From Camellia lanceoleosa (taxonomy: Eukaryota; Streptophyta; Magnoliopsida; Ericales; Theaceae), in NCBI GenBank assembly GCA_025200525.1, contig CM045761.1:39440190-39504189 (forward strand): 64,000 nt of DNA, written 5' to 3'. This document shows, piece after piece, positions 46,401 to 56,873 of the stretch (the stretch's first letter is position 1; the number at the start of each line of letters is the position of its first letter). Below the pieces are notes generated by a model, which saw only the letters and a program-made list of their open reading frames with translations, was not told the DNA's origin and did no database searches. The position numbers were made by a program, and so were the translations under genes.

Positions 46401-46756
46401 GAAAGATTGGGATTGGGAAAATTACGAAATGAATAAGAGAGAAGAACAAAACAAAATGACCCAATATAATCTGTCAAAGATAACAAGTGTTAGAAAATCT
46501 GAAAGTTATAATTCATTGGATGAAGGCTGATTTGTGGGATGACACGGGGCTATGGGTTGTTATTTATCCCTGTCGTTTCGTTACTGAATTTGATTTTGAT
46601 TTAGACATATTATGCTTGACCGAGTTCTAAAAAAAAATAATAAAAAAACATTACAAGAAGAAACAAATAAAAGTAATTATTATATACACAGTCTACTACC
46701 TCATTAGATGCATCTAATATATATGGCAAATTAAAATTATAAAATCTTTAGAAAAA

Positions 46757-47775
46757 AATAGTAGTTTTGTTTGGTTTAGTTTTAGAATTGTAATTTTAAT
46801 TAAAAAAATTAAAATTTATGACCAAATATATAATTCAAAACTTAATTCAAAAATTATTTTCAAAACTCATAACCAAACATACAATTCAAAATTCAATTCA
46901 AAAACTATTTTCAAAACTCAAAACTAACACAACTCAATTTTTTTTTCAAAACTCATAACTAAATTCTTTTTAAAATTCTATTATAAATAAAAAAAAACAA
47001 TTTTTTTTTTACTCTTTAAAATTATTTTTAGAATCATCATGTAAGTTTGGAGTTGTGTTTTGAGTTATGAGTTTTGAATTAAGTTTTAAAAACAGAAAAT
47101 TTATTTTGTTATAAGTTTTGAAAAAGAGTTTTGAGTTGTATTTTTTTAATATGCATTGTATTTCATACAATTGTGCGTTGTATTTTTTTAAAATATTTGA
47201 GTTGTATTTTTTTTAATATTTAAAAATTTTAAAAATTTATTATTTATTAAATATATAATTTTTATTTTAAATATTTCATAAATAATTTTTTAAATTTTTT
47301 AGATATTTTTTTAAAAAAAATTACTTTTTCAAAATTTTTTAAAAATTTAAATCGCCATATATATCTAAATCATAAAAAATTATTTAGCTAATACTTAAAA
47401 AAATAAAAAATAATTATTAATAACAAAATAAAATAATAATTTTTTTAATAGAATTTTGAAAAAAATTTGGTTATGAGTTTTGAAAAAACAATTTTGAATT
47501 GAATTTTGAGCTATGTATTTGGTTATGAGTTTTGAAAATAGTTTTTGAATTGAGTTTTGAGTTATGTGTTTGGTTATGATTTAAAGAGTTGTGTTTTGAG
47601 TTTAAAATTTTAAAAAAAAAATTCAAAATACAACTCAAAATTCAAAACTTAAAATACAACTTAAAACTCTTTTCAAAACTCATAACCAAATAAAATTTTT
47701 TTCCCCTCAAAACTCAACTCACAACTCCACACTTAAATTATGATTTTAAAACTAAACTAAACTAAACTAAACGGA
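46757..47775. repeat. 1-kb foldback repeat
   Basis: The left end TTTGTTTGGTTTAGTTTTAGAA and the right end TTTTAAAACTAAACTAAACTAAAC are inverted. Both arms consist of repeated TTCAAAACTCATAACCAAA (left and far right) or its complement (centre). It is highly A/T-rich, without genes or a clear flanking duplication. Confidence 0.65.
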
Positions 47776-47929
47776 GCCAATGTATTTATATTTTATCATA
47801 AGTGTAGTTTTTATTCCTTAAAAAAAAAAATGTACATTTTTTTTTTTTTTTGTAATTTATCATATTTTCTATTTAATTTCTACTATTTAAGTTATGATAC
47901 ATTATTTGTTATGAAAAATGTTTCAAACC

Positions 47930-48060
47930 CCATTTCCTTCCCACCTCCTTTGACCCCATTTCCCTCCTATTGGCCAGTTTTTTTTTTTTTTTTTTCACCA
48001 CCCGCCACGTGTGTGTGGGGGGTGTTGGTTGTGATGATTGGAGGGAGTCTCTATCAATAC
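47930..48060. repeat. Dispersed repeat, copy of 9636-9770
   Basis: TTGGCCAGTT, an 18-bp T run, CACCACCCGCCACGTGTGTG and GATGATTGGAGGGAGTCTC appear in the same order as near 9.7 kb, so this is the second copy of a non-coding repeat. Confidence 0.6.
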
Positions 48061-48263
48061 TGATTTATTATTTAGAACTCAAAACATAGCATTGATTGTA
48101 GGGGAAAAATGATTGAAAACAAAAACACCCTGTAAGTGAAATTTTGATGCAAATAGTTAAAATTTACTCTTATTTTTTATTTTATTTATTATTTTTTTTG
48201 TATATTTTAAGGTTCGGCGTTTAGTTGAAAATTCTAATTTAAATTTGTTTGGTGGAATAGTCT

Positions 48264-48649
48264 AGGTGTATAATTTTGTCCCGACCTAGCTCATCCGAGC
48301 TTGGGCCGGGCCCATGTCAGGCCTTGTGGACTCCTGCCAAAAACTCGGGCTGGGCCTAGCTGGGCTGGCCCAGGCTCAGGGGTATTCGGGCTTTGGACGG
48401 GCCTAAATATTTTTTTAAAATTTTTTTCATCAAAATTTTATTATTTTCCATTAAAAGTAATACTGGGCCTCGGGTGGGATGGGCTTTTGGGCGGGCCTTG
48501 AGCGGGCCGATGGGCCGGGCTTCAAAACGATGGCCCAGGCCCAAGGCCTCGGGGTGGGCTTAGGCTTAGGCCTTAACGCGCCGGGCCCACCTTAGGCTGC
48601 GGGCGGGTTTCGGGCCGCCCACGGGCCAAGGGCCAAAATTACACCCCTA
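48264..48649. mobile_element. GC-rich MITE with 9-bp duplication
   Basis: The left end AGGTGTATAATTTTG and the complement of the right end, TAGGGGTGTAATTTTG, are inverted repeats. GAATAGTCT flanks it on both sides (48255-48263 and 48650-48658). The interior is dominated by GGGCC/GGCCC words (GGCCCAGGC, GGGCCGGGC) around an AT-rich centre. Open frames through it reflect that repeat and are not genes. Its GC content is very different from the sequence around it. Confidence 0.75.
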
Positions 48650-48658
48650 GAATAGTCT

Positions 48659-49962
48659 CACCTACTAAAATATTTTTTTTCTAAAAGAACAAACTTAAAT
48701 AAAATGACCAACATATCTGTCTCTCCTCCTCTCTGTCTCTGTCTCTCTCTTTCTCTCTTCACCTTCTTTTCTGACGCCTCCTACGCATACTCTTCCGACG
48801 TCTCCCACGTCGTCTCCTCTTCCGCCACTGTGACTGCCACGTAACCTCTGTGCTTCTTCGACCACCGGAAATCACCGCCATGTCTGTCAGCATCCAAATG
48901 TGTGCTCCGAACCACCGCTATGATAGAAATGATGAACTGTCCGATATCCGAACTCGACAATGCACAGTAGCAATCGACTTCCAAAACCGCCATCTCGATT
49001 GAGTCTTTAGATCCGATACGATCAAAGCTTGTGAAGATTTCTCTCTGCGTCCCTTCGATCGTGACGATGCATTGACCTCTTTTTGAGATCGAAATCCCTC
49101 TTTTCTAAGTTCTCTCTCTATGTGAATGTATATGTATATGTATATATATAATTTTTTTTTTCTTTATCTATGATAAATCTCCATGATTGAAAGATTGAAA
49201 GAAACAGAGAAATCGATCAATGACAGAGAAGATGATCAAAGTGGGGTTTTGTTGATTGGAGATATGATCTGCAAAATAGGAGTCAGAAAAATGAAAAAAG
49301 TGGCGTTTTTCTAGTTTCTTTCTCTCTGTGGTGTATTGATTTAGTAATTTAGGGTTTGAGTGAGATCGAATAAAGAAATTGGAAAGAAAAATAGTAGTAG
49401 ATCCAACACAAATTTGTGGAATTTTTAACAGATAGTAGTTGGATTTGAATACAAATTTGTTGGAAAGATTTGACCAGCTAATAAAATATGTTTAAAATTT
49501 AAACAGATAAAAAAAATTAAATAGATAAAAAAAAAAACAGATAATAAAATTTAGACAAATATTTAAACAGATAGGGAAATTTTTGAACAGATATGAAAAA
49601 ATTTGAATATATAGGGCAAAAATTTTGAACAAATAGTCAACGAAAGTCAACAGAAAAATTAAGGAGTAAAATTGAAAATAAAATATTCTGCAAAACTAAC
49701 CAAAGACTTCTCGCTAAACAATTTCACAAATTGTGGACCTTTCACTAACAAAAAATATTAACTGTGTTAGATTTTTATTTTTGGCAATCCCGTTTGACAA
49801 AACTCCTTTCAGTTGTATTTGTTTTCGCACTTTTGTTTCAGTGAGGCTATGAGTTTATTAGATGCGAATCCAACCCGAATCAAGCCTTGTAGAGAAGTTT
49901 GTGACGTTAATGCTTTCAAGATTGCCACTTCGTTGATTATAACGGGGGTCGAGCTGCCCGGT
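48659..49962. other. Intergenic sequence
   Basis: A CT-rich stretch (48720-48780) and a mixed-composition segment to about 49100 are followed by AT-rich sequence. A frame on the minus strand at 48781-48993 has no family resemblance I can see. No gene is supported. 49813-49962 may be the start of the LTR-type sequence split by the solo LTR at 49968. Confidence 0.4.
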
Positions 49963-49967
49963 CAGCT

Positions 49968-52101
49968 TATAGCGATCCCGGGTTTTATCCCTTGTTGTAT
50001 AGTGATCCGGACTTGGTTTCGTGGATGTTAGTTATACTTTATATCTTGTTTTCGTCCTTCCATACTTTGTTTTTGAGTTATAGGATGTGTTGGGCAGGTT
50101 TGTTACAGGTTGGTTGTGTTTGGAAGTAAATAGTTGCTGTCCAGAATTTTGGTCCTTCGCTCGAGTGAGCAGTTTGTCGTTCGAGCGAGCTCTTTGTTTT
50201 TGGTCCTTCGTTCGATCCAGGGTTTATTCGCTCGAGCGAGAGATTGCGTCTGGGTATAGAACCTGAGAGCTGTGTTTTTTGGCTCGAGCGAGCTTTCCTT
50301 CGCTCGAGCGAGCGAGGTGTATGTTTTCGAGTTCTTCGCTCGAGCGAGCATTCATCGCCGGCGTGCTTCGCAGACCAAGCACTGAAGCATCGTATTGTTG
50401 GCTTGAGCGAGGCTTTCTACGCTCGAGCAAGTATTCTTTGTGTCTGGTTGCTCGAGCGACTATTCCTTCGCTCGAGCGAGCCTGTTTTATTTAAATACGC
50501 AGCAGCAGTTTTAAATACACTTTTTCATCCTCTTTTTGATTTCAGAACCCTAGGTCCGTGTTTCCTCTCCCTCCACTCACCTTCTCTCTTAGGTTTCATC
50601 TAATTATAGGGTGTTTCTACCCTAGGTTCTTTATTAAAAAGATAGAGGGTCACAAGAGCTTTATTTTAATCTGAGAGTTTAGCGGTTTGGAGCACTTTGG
50701 ATTTTGGGTCATCATCTCCATCATCTCTATTTGAGTTCTTCACTTCGAGGTAGGGATTTCCTACTCCATATTATAGGTTTTGTCCTAAGTTTTGGTATTT
50801 TTGATATGTTGGTGTCGTTTGGTAATTTTGGGAAAACTAGGGTTTGTATCATAATTTGAGAAATAGGGAATTGTTTATTTATTAAATTCCATGTGATTGT
50901 GAATCATGAAAAATGACATAGGTAGTGTCAAGTTAATAAAATTGAACCTTAGGGTTAATTTTGAAAAAAGGGAGAAAAGCCCTAATTGTTGTAATAAATT
51001 AATTTGTATAATTAATTTGGGAAAAGATGTGGAATTGAGTTTAATTCATGAAATTGGGGAATTATGAGATAAATGGTGTAGTTGAATAGTTTAATCACTC
51101 ATCTATGAAAATGTTGAGTTTACATTTGTTGATACATTTATTTCTTGTTTAGAAATAACTGTTTTGGGCTATCGGTGGAGGATAGTCGTGATTGTTGTAG
51201 ACATTGCATGTTGATTAAGGAAAACTGAAACTAATCACATTGAATGAGTCATTGAATATGACAGTTGAATTAATACAGCAAATCTGTGTATTGATTGAAT
51301 ATTGTGTATGGCAAGTGTTTAATACATTGTACATGTATATTGTTTGGGAAGAGATAGGGGATGTACTCCATGGTTTAAGGGAAGATAGGGGATGGACTCT
51401 CAAACCTGTTTAGGAGGAGAAAGGGGATAGACTCCATTAGTACAACAAATATGTGTACTTATTGATTTATGGAAGTGTTTTAGTATGAGCCTTAGTCTCA
51501 TTTGATTTGTTGATATTGGAGGTAATGTTGATATGAGATGTAATCTCATTATTATTGTTTGGCCAGGTTCTGAGCCATGTCTGTATAATTGAAAGGTTGA
51601 TTAATAACGTAAAGCAAAACATGTCATGGACATTATTGTCATGAAACTGTAAAGTGATATAATGGATTTAACAGTGTTAACCATCTATCGAATGCTATTG
51701 ATTTAGTCAATTCTTATATTTGGTTTAGTATATTTCTGCTGGGCTGTGGCTCACCCTATATGGAAACATCATTTTCAGGTCTAGGTGATATGCTACCTCA
51801 AAGGACTTAGCTTGGAAGGATTTGGAGTTGAAGATTCTGTTTAGATTAGTTGTTATTTTGTTTTAGTTTGATATTACATGTAAACTCAAGCCAAGGGCTT
51901 AATGTGTAATTGAGTTAGTACTCAGACTTTTGTGTCCAAGTGTTGGCTTGGAAAGATGTAAGCTCGTAGGGCATTTACTTTCGTTATTACATGTAATGTC
52001 TTTTAATAAGATTACTCTGATGAATGGAATAAGGTTTTGTCTTTCTTAATCAATGCATGTTAATATTGTATATATTATGGGTTTATTTTGAGGGCGTTAC
52101 A
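49968..52101 (+). mobile_element. Solo LTR of the gypsy family at 10494-20006
   Basis: It begins TATAGCGATCCCGGG and ends GAGGGCGTTACA. The 5-bp duplication CAGCT lies at 49963-49967 and 52102-52106. The sequence is colinear with the LTRs at 10.5 and 17.9 kb read on their minus strand: GATGTGTTGGGCAGGTTTGT, the palindrome array, the TAGGGATTTCCTACTCC phrase and the TAGGGGATGGACTC module. Nothing internal remains, so recombination between two LTRs has removed the rest. It lies in the opposite orientation to the complete copy. Confidence 0.92.
50156..50482. repeat. Palindrome array in the solo LTR
   Basis: About eleven CGCTCGAGCGA-type palindromes, counterpart of the arrays at 12086-12394 and 19519-19833, with partial decay (GCTTGAGCGA, GCTCGAGCAA). 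Confidence 0.85.
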
Positions 52102-52156
52102 CAGCTCGCGCCCGAAGCAAAATGAAAAATTGCATTCAAAGTTGGTTGTCCGGGCT

Positions 52157-52380
52157 TGCTCGCTTGAGCGAAGAAGTCCTCGCTCGAGCAAAGGACTGCG
52201 TCTGGCAAAAACCTGAGAGAGTTGAATGTGCACTCGAGCGAAGAGTTGGTGGCTCAAGAGAAGAACTGCGTCTGTATAAAAACCTGAAAGTGTTCATTGT
52301 TCGCTTGAGCGAAGGATTCGTGGCTCAAGCGAAGGCACTAGTAGAAATCACGCGAGTTAAGGTTCTCGCTCGAGCGAGCT
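52157..52380. repeat. CGCTCGAGCG-type palindromes in the copia LTR region
   Basis: GCTCGCTTGAGCGAAG, CTCGCTCGAGCAAAG, CACTCGAGCGAAG, TTCGCTTGAGCGAAG and CTCGCTCGAGCGAGC lie in 225 bp, with the phrase CTGCGTCTG...AAAACCTGA twice between them. Similar palindromes and a similar CTGCGTCTGG phrase occur in the gypsy LTR family. Confidence 0.75.
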
Positions 52381-52620
52381 TCAAAATCCGGATTTCTATA
52401 AGGAATTGGTTTTCTTCCAAAACTAGGATTACTTTGGATTTCTATAAGTAGTTGGTTTTCTCCCAAAACTTTACTCACTCCTTCAGATCTTCTTTTTGGA
52501 TATTAAGGTTTCTATCTGGGGATATTTTGCTAGTCTTCTTTGATGTTTCATTGAGTATTCAACTCATGGTTTAAAGAGATTACATCAAAGGATTGTTTGT
52601 TCATTCTATACAAAAGAGAG

Positions 52621-52989
52621 AGTTGTTCTTCGGTGGATTCTGAAGAATTCGAGCCTGAAGCTTTGGTGGATTTTGGAGTGGCTCATCGTCAAGACAATTC
52701 CGAGGTGAAGACGGGGTTGGAAGAGACACATAAGGGTTGGTTCAATTCGGGCGTGGATTCGCTAGGTAATTGAGAATATACCTGTGTAATTCGTTTATAT
52801 CTTCTTAGTGGATTGTTTTGTGGCTGTTGCCCGTGGTTTTTTATCACAATTGGAGGTGTCCAATTGTGGTTTTTCTACGTAAAATCGTTGTGTCGATTTG
52901 TCTTGATTGTTTGATTGGGATTGTTGCTTACTGCTTAAAATTGATACATAATCACAAATCAACATCTAAGGGATTTCTAGATTCCTTCA
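52621..52989 (+). repeat. 3' part of the SIRE-like 5' LTR
   Basis: It matches 55029-55398 and ends ...GATTCCTTCA, followed by the primer site. The upstream LTR start is not identified. Confidence 0.85.
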
Positions 52990-53070
52990 ATTGGTATCAG
53001 AGCAGGTTGCTCTATATTTTTTTTTTGTTTTACAAATCTATTAGAGTAAAATCTTATTTGATTTGTGATA

Positions 53071-54858
53071 ATGGATACAATTCATGAGGGAAATTCTATG
53101 GTTCGACCACCCCTACTTGACGGATCCAATTATTCTTTTTGGAAAGCTCGAATGAGATCGTTTTTAAAATCTATTGATGAAAAAGTTTGGCAATCTGTCA
53201 TGTATGGGTGGACGGAACCGACGATTACCGTTGATGGAGTAACTTTCCCCAAACCAATTGATAAGTGGAACAAAATTGATTACCAAAATAGTAGCTGGAA
53301 TAGTAAAGCTATCAATTCTCTCTTTTGCGCTGTCACACCTGAAGAGTTTAGTTGAATTTGTAATTGTAAAGTCGCAAAAGAGGCTTGGAATATCTTACAA
53401 ACTATTCATGAGGGCACTCCTTCTGTTAAACGCTCAAAACTTCAAAGGCTTACGCCTAGTTTTGAAAACCTTTTAATGAAAGATAGTGAGATCTTTGATG
53501 AATTTTATGCGAAGTTGAGTGACATTGTAAATTTCAGTTTCAATTTAGGTGAAAAAATACCAGAATCCAAAGTTGTGGGAAAAATTTTGAGATCCTTGCC
53601 CGATCGGTTCCAACCAAAAGTTACGGCTATTGAGGAGGCTCAAGATGTTGACAACCTTAAGCTGGATTACTTGGTTGGAAATCTCCAAACTTATGAGGCA
53701 CATAGGAATTTCAAAAAGAAACAAAAAGATGCTATTGCTTTTAGTAGTGCTCATAGAGTTGGAGAGGATTCTGATGAGGATTGTGAGATAGATTCAAAGA
53801 TTACGGCTGCTTTTGTTAAACAATTTAAAAAATCTTTTTTGAAAAAGAATCCTAATCTTTTGGAATCTACTCATACTCATAAATCCAAAGGCAAAGATAA
53901 ACTCAAAATTAATTCTATAGCCAAGAAGGAGAAAGGAAAGATACAAGGGAACTCTGAAAGAGTCCAATGCTATGAATGCCAAGGATGTGGCCACTTTGCT
54001 TCAGAATGCCCCACTCGTTTGAAGAAAAAGAAAGCCCTCGCTATCACTTGGGATGATGAATCAGAATCTGATGAAGATGAAAGTGACAACGAAGATCAAG
54101 GTGAAGAGGGATATAAACAATTCCTTGCTTTCATGACGGCTTTCGAAACTGAAGGATGAACAAAGTATCCGAAGAGCCCGGTTAAGAATGCCACTGATGA
54201 TGAATCCTTGGGAAGTGATGATGAAGAGCTTGAGCAAGCTTATGAAAAGCTGTATAAGGAATCTCTTAAGTTATCCAAATTGAATGACAAACTCACTATG
54301 AAACTCAAAGCATGTGAAAATGAGAATGTCAAACTAAAGGAGGAGATTTCCGAGGCTAGGAATGATGCCCTTAAGATTTCTAATGATCAACAAGCTCTTT
54401 GTGCAAAACTCTTGACTTGTGAGACAGAGAGGAATGAGCTACAACAAATCTATGCAACATATGAAGAAAAAATTGAAACTCTCAAGAGGTCTCAAGTTGC
54501 TTTGGAAGAACTAATGATCAAGAAAGAGGAAGAACTCAAGTGTGCTATGGCTACCATTGGTCTTTGGAATAGAGGATCAAAGTCTTTGGACAATATCATT
54601 GGGTCTCAACAAATTTAATCTCACAAGAGTGGCATTGGCTTTGGTGGTAAGAAAAAGCAAAAACAAAGTGCTTCCACATCTCATGATACAAGAACTCAAG
54701 GAAAGGGAGAACAAAAAATTCAACATAAGGATGGACTTCTCAAACTTTCTAGAGTTGGTAAGGTAAAAGAAAAGAAGGTACACCCTGTATACCCTGTTTT
54801 TATTTGTCATCATTGTGGTATGTATGGTCATATTCGCCGTTTTTGTTATAAATTGCAT
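53071..54858 (+). pseudogene. SIRE-type copia gag, broken
   Basis: The N-terminal part starts MDTIHEGNSMVRPP with LLDGSNYSFWKARM, the DUF4219/UBN2 gag start. At about 53353 a TGA interrupts the block that continues ICNCKVAKEAWNIL. The next frame (53476-54159) holds LRSLPDRFQPKVTAIEEA and the knuckle CYECQGCGHFASEC (C-x2-C-x4-H-x4-C, 53968-54009), then an acidic tail and a TGA. 54208-54618 is a coiled coil rich in Leu, Lys and Glu (ERNELQQIYATYEEKIETLK), typical of SIRE gag C-termini. A second knuckle CHHCGMYGHIRRFC lies at 54805-54846 in another frame. Gag forms the particle and binds RNA. Several stops and frame changes make this copy non-functional. Confidence 0.87.
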
Positions 54859-55028
54859 GGGAGAGTGTATTTGCCTAGACCTAAAAATAGGAAGTTGGAA
54901 ACCAAGTCGAGACGGGCTCCCATTGTAGGGAAAAGGAACCGCAATGTCAAGACACTACCCAAGAACTGCAATTCTCATATTTTTTTTCATATTAAAGCGG
55001 TTTGGGTGAGAAAACTTGACTTGTGTTA

Positions 55029-55398
55029 AGTTGTTCTTCGGTGGATTCTGAAGAATTCGACCCTGAAGCTTTGGTAGATTCTGGAGTGGCTCATTGTCAA
55101 GACAATTTCGAGATGAAGACGGGGTTGGAAGAGACACATAAGGGTTGGTTCAATTCGGGCGTGGATTCGCTAGGTAATTGAGAGTATACTTGTGTAATTC
55201 CTTTATATCTTCTTAGTGGATTGTTTTGTGGCTGTTGTCGTGGTTTTTTTTATCACAATTGGAGATGTCCAATTGTGGTTTTTCCACGTAAAATCATTGT
55301 GTCGATTTGTATTGATTGTTTGATTGGGATTGTTGCTTACTGCTTAAAATTGATACATAATCACAAATCAACATCTAGGGGATTTCTAGATTCTTTCA
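55029..55398 (+). repeat. Truncated SIRE-like 3' LTR
   Basis: 370 bp matching 52621-52989. The LTR 5' portion and polypurine tract are absent. Confidence 0.85.
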
Positions 55399-55560
55399 AA
55401 CTGGAACTAATGTCTTATAACCTCCTTAACTTAAACTTTTTCAACAATTTTCTCTTTAATGTTTTACTATTTAATTTAAAATTTAATTGTTAATTATCTA
55501 GTTCTTTATTATTGTTGATGAAGGTGCTAGCCACAGATGGAGCAGGTCAGACTGGTCCAT
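55399..55560. other. Short AT-rich spacer
   Basis: Sequence between the SIRE-like element and the next retroelement; no feature seen. Confidence 0.4.
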
Positions 55561-56865
55561 GCTTCTCAAGTCGTTATCTGATTGTTATGCCCACCGAAGA
55601 ACCTGCAAAGGAGTTCAACGGGAATGGGGAGTCCCCCTGTGAACCCTCCGACGAGCAAGTTAGAGAGGCGAGAGGGATGGAGATATAGAAAACTTAACAT
55701 TCTCTTTATCGTCGAGGCTTGCTTATATCCTTTGTTCATCATTTCCTTGTCCACCCCGAGCTATCGTGTTGGCCGAAAGCCTATGTTCTAGTTGGCCTTG
55801 TTTCTGGTGAGGCTGTTCTGTTCCAACGTGAAGGGTTATTGTAATAAATGCTGCAGGGAAACTCATTAATGGCTGATGTGTGGTTCAATAACTCTGCAGG
55901 ATCTTTATCTGCTGATGTAGCTGGTTCTTCACTTGTCAAGTGTTTAAATGTCATTGGTGTTTGGTGTAATGTTGGGCTTCAAGAATGTTGGGTTTTAGTA
56001 TTTGGATCATGGACTGGGCCTTAAGCGGTGGGCCATGTCTTTTATGGGTCCACCTATGTCAGTAATCCCCCATTTCCAAATACAGCTTTAGTCCAACGAA
56101 GGGAATAAGGAAGAAAATAGGGGTTGTGAGACGTTGACGTGGAGAAGACCGACTGGGAGGTGGGTCGACTGCGCAGGGTGACGAAGTGGATAGATCGACC
56201 GTGAGGAAGGCCGACCGCAAGCGGGGTAGAGTGAAAGGACCGACCATGAGAAGGGCCAACCGCGAAGGGTGACCGAGTGGACGGACCGACTGTGAAGAGG
56301 GCTGACCGCGAAGGGTGACCGAGTGGACGGACCGACCATGAGGAGGGACGACCGTGAAGGGTGATCGAGTGAAAAAACCGACCATGAGGATGGCCGACCG
56401 TGAGGGTGATCGAGTGGACAGACCGACCGTGATGGGTGACCGAATGGAACGACCGACCGTGAGGAGGGCTGACTGTGAGGGTGATCAAGTGGAAGGACCG
56501 ACCGTGAGGGGTGATCGAGTGGCAGGACCAACCGTAAGGAGGGCCGACTGCGAGGGTGGCCGAGTGAGAAGGGGAAGTGGCAGTGCGCAGGCTCGAGGGG
56601 TGGCGGGGCACGTGGTGAAGTGAAGTGGAATAAACAGGGTAGGGAAAAGGGGGCAGTGGATTGTAGTCGTACACGTGGCGGAATCCCATGGGGGGGAGGC
56701 AATGCATTTAACAGAAAACGAAAGGATAGGGTAAAAGGCGGGTTTGGAAATTTTTTTTGAAAATTTTCAAACTGGGGAAATTTAATCTTGACCCTTAGAA
56801 TATAGGCAAACCGTGGGCGTTTGGAGTTATTTGTTTTACCTATCTTATCACCAAAAACCAACACA
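55560..56865 (+). mobile_element. LTR or leader region of a gag-like retroelement
   Basis: 55590-56060 has a diverged relative at 45860-46400, which marks it as dispersed repeat rather than host sequence. It continues through a minisatellite (56144-56576) to AAAAACCAACACATCCC just before the gag-like frame. I see no confident LTR ends or primer site, so the boundaries are provisional. Confidence 0.5.
56144..56576. repeat. GACCGACCGTGAGG minisatellite
   Basis: Roughly ten units of about 42-45 bp built from GACCGACCGTGAGGAGGGC, CGACCGTGAAGGGTG and ACCGAGTGGA, with many variants. Long Pro/Ser/Arg-rich frames on the minus strand are translations of this repeat. Confidence 0.85.
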
Positions 56866-56873
56866 TCCCTAAG

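Larger units (their letters stand above)
52102..55398 (+). mobile_element. SIRE-like Ty1/copia derivative retaining gag but no pol
   Basis: The 3' 369 bp of the 5' LTR (52621-52989) and a 3' LTR fragment (55029-55398) match base for base apart from scattered changes. A primer site TGGTATCAGAGC follows the first (52992-53003). Between them lies only a gag region (53071 to about 54860) and a short tail ending in VWVRKLDL, which in SIRE elements precedes protease. No protease, integrase or RT sequence is present. The left limit of the 5' LTR is unknown because the solo LTR at 49968-52101 lies directly upstream and may split it. The 3' LTR lacks its start, so a deletion probably joined gag to LTR at about 55028. 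Confidence 0.8.

Noticed and set aside
48301..48544. GC-rich frames on both strands
   Set aside because: They fall inside the GC-rich MITE and mirror each other because the arms are inverted repeats.
49813..50031. 72-residue plus-strand frame
   Set aside because: It crosses the solo LTR boundary at 49968, so it joins two unrelated sequences.
50103..50603. Frames of 68-119 residues on both strands
   Set aside because: They translate the palindrome array of the solo LTR.
56054..56864. Minus-strand frames up to 258 residues, rich in Pro, Ser, His and Arg
   Set aside because: They are antisense translations of the GACCGACCGTGAGG minisatellite; all frames give the same repeated wording and no domain.
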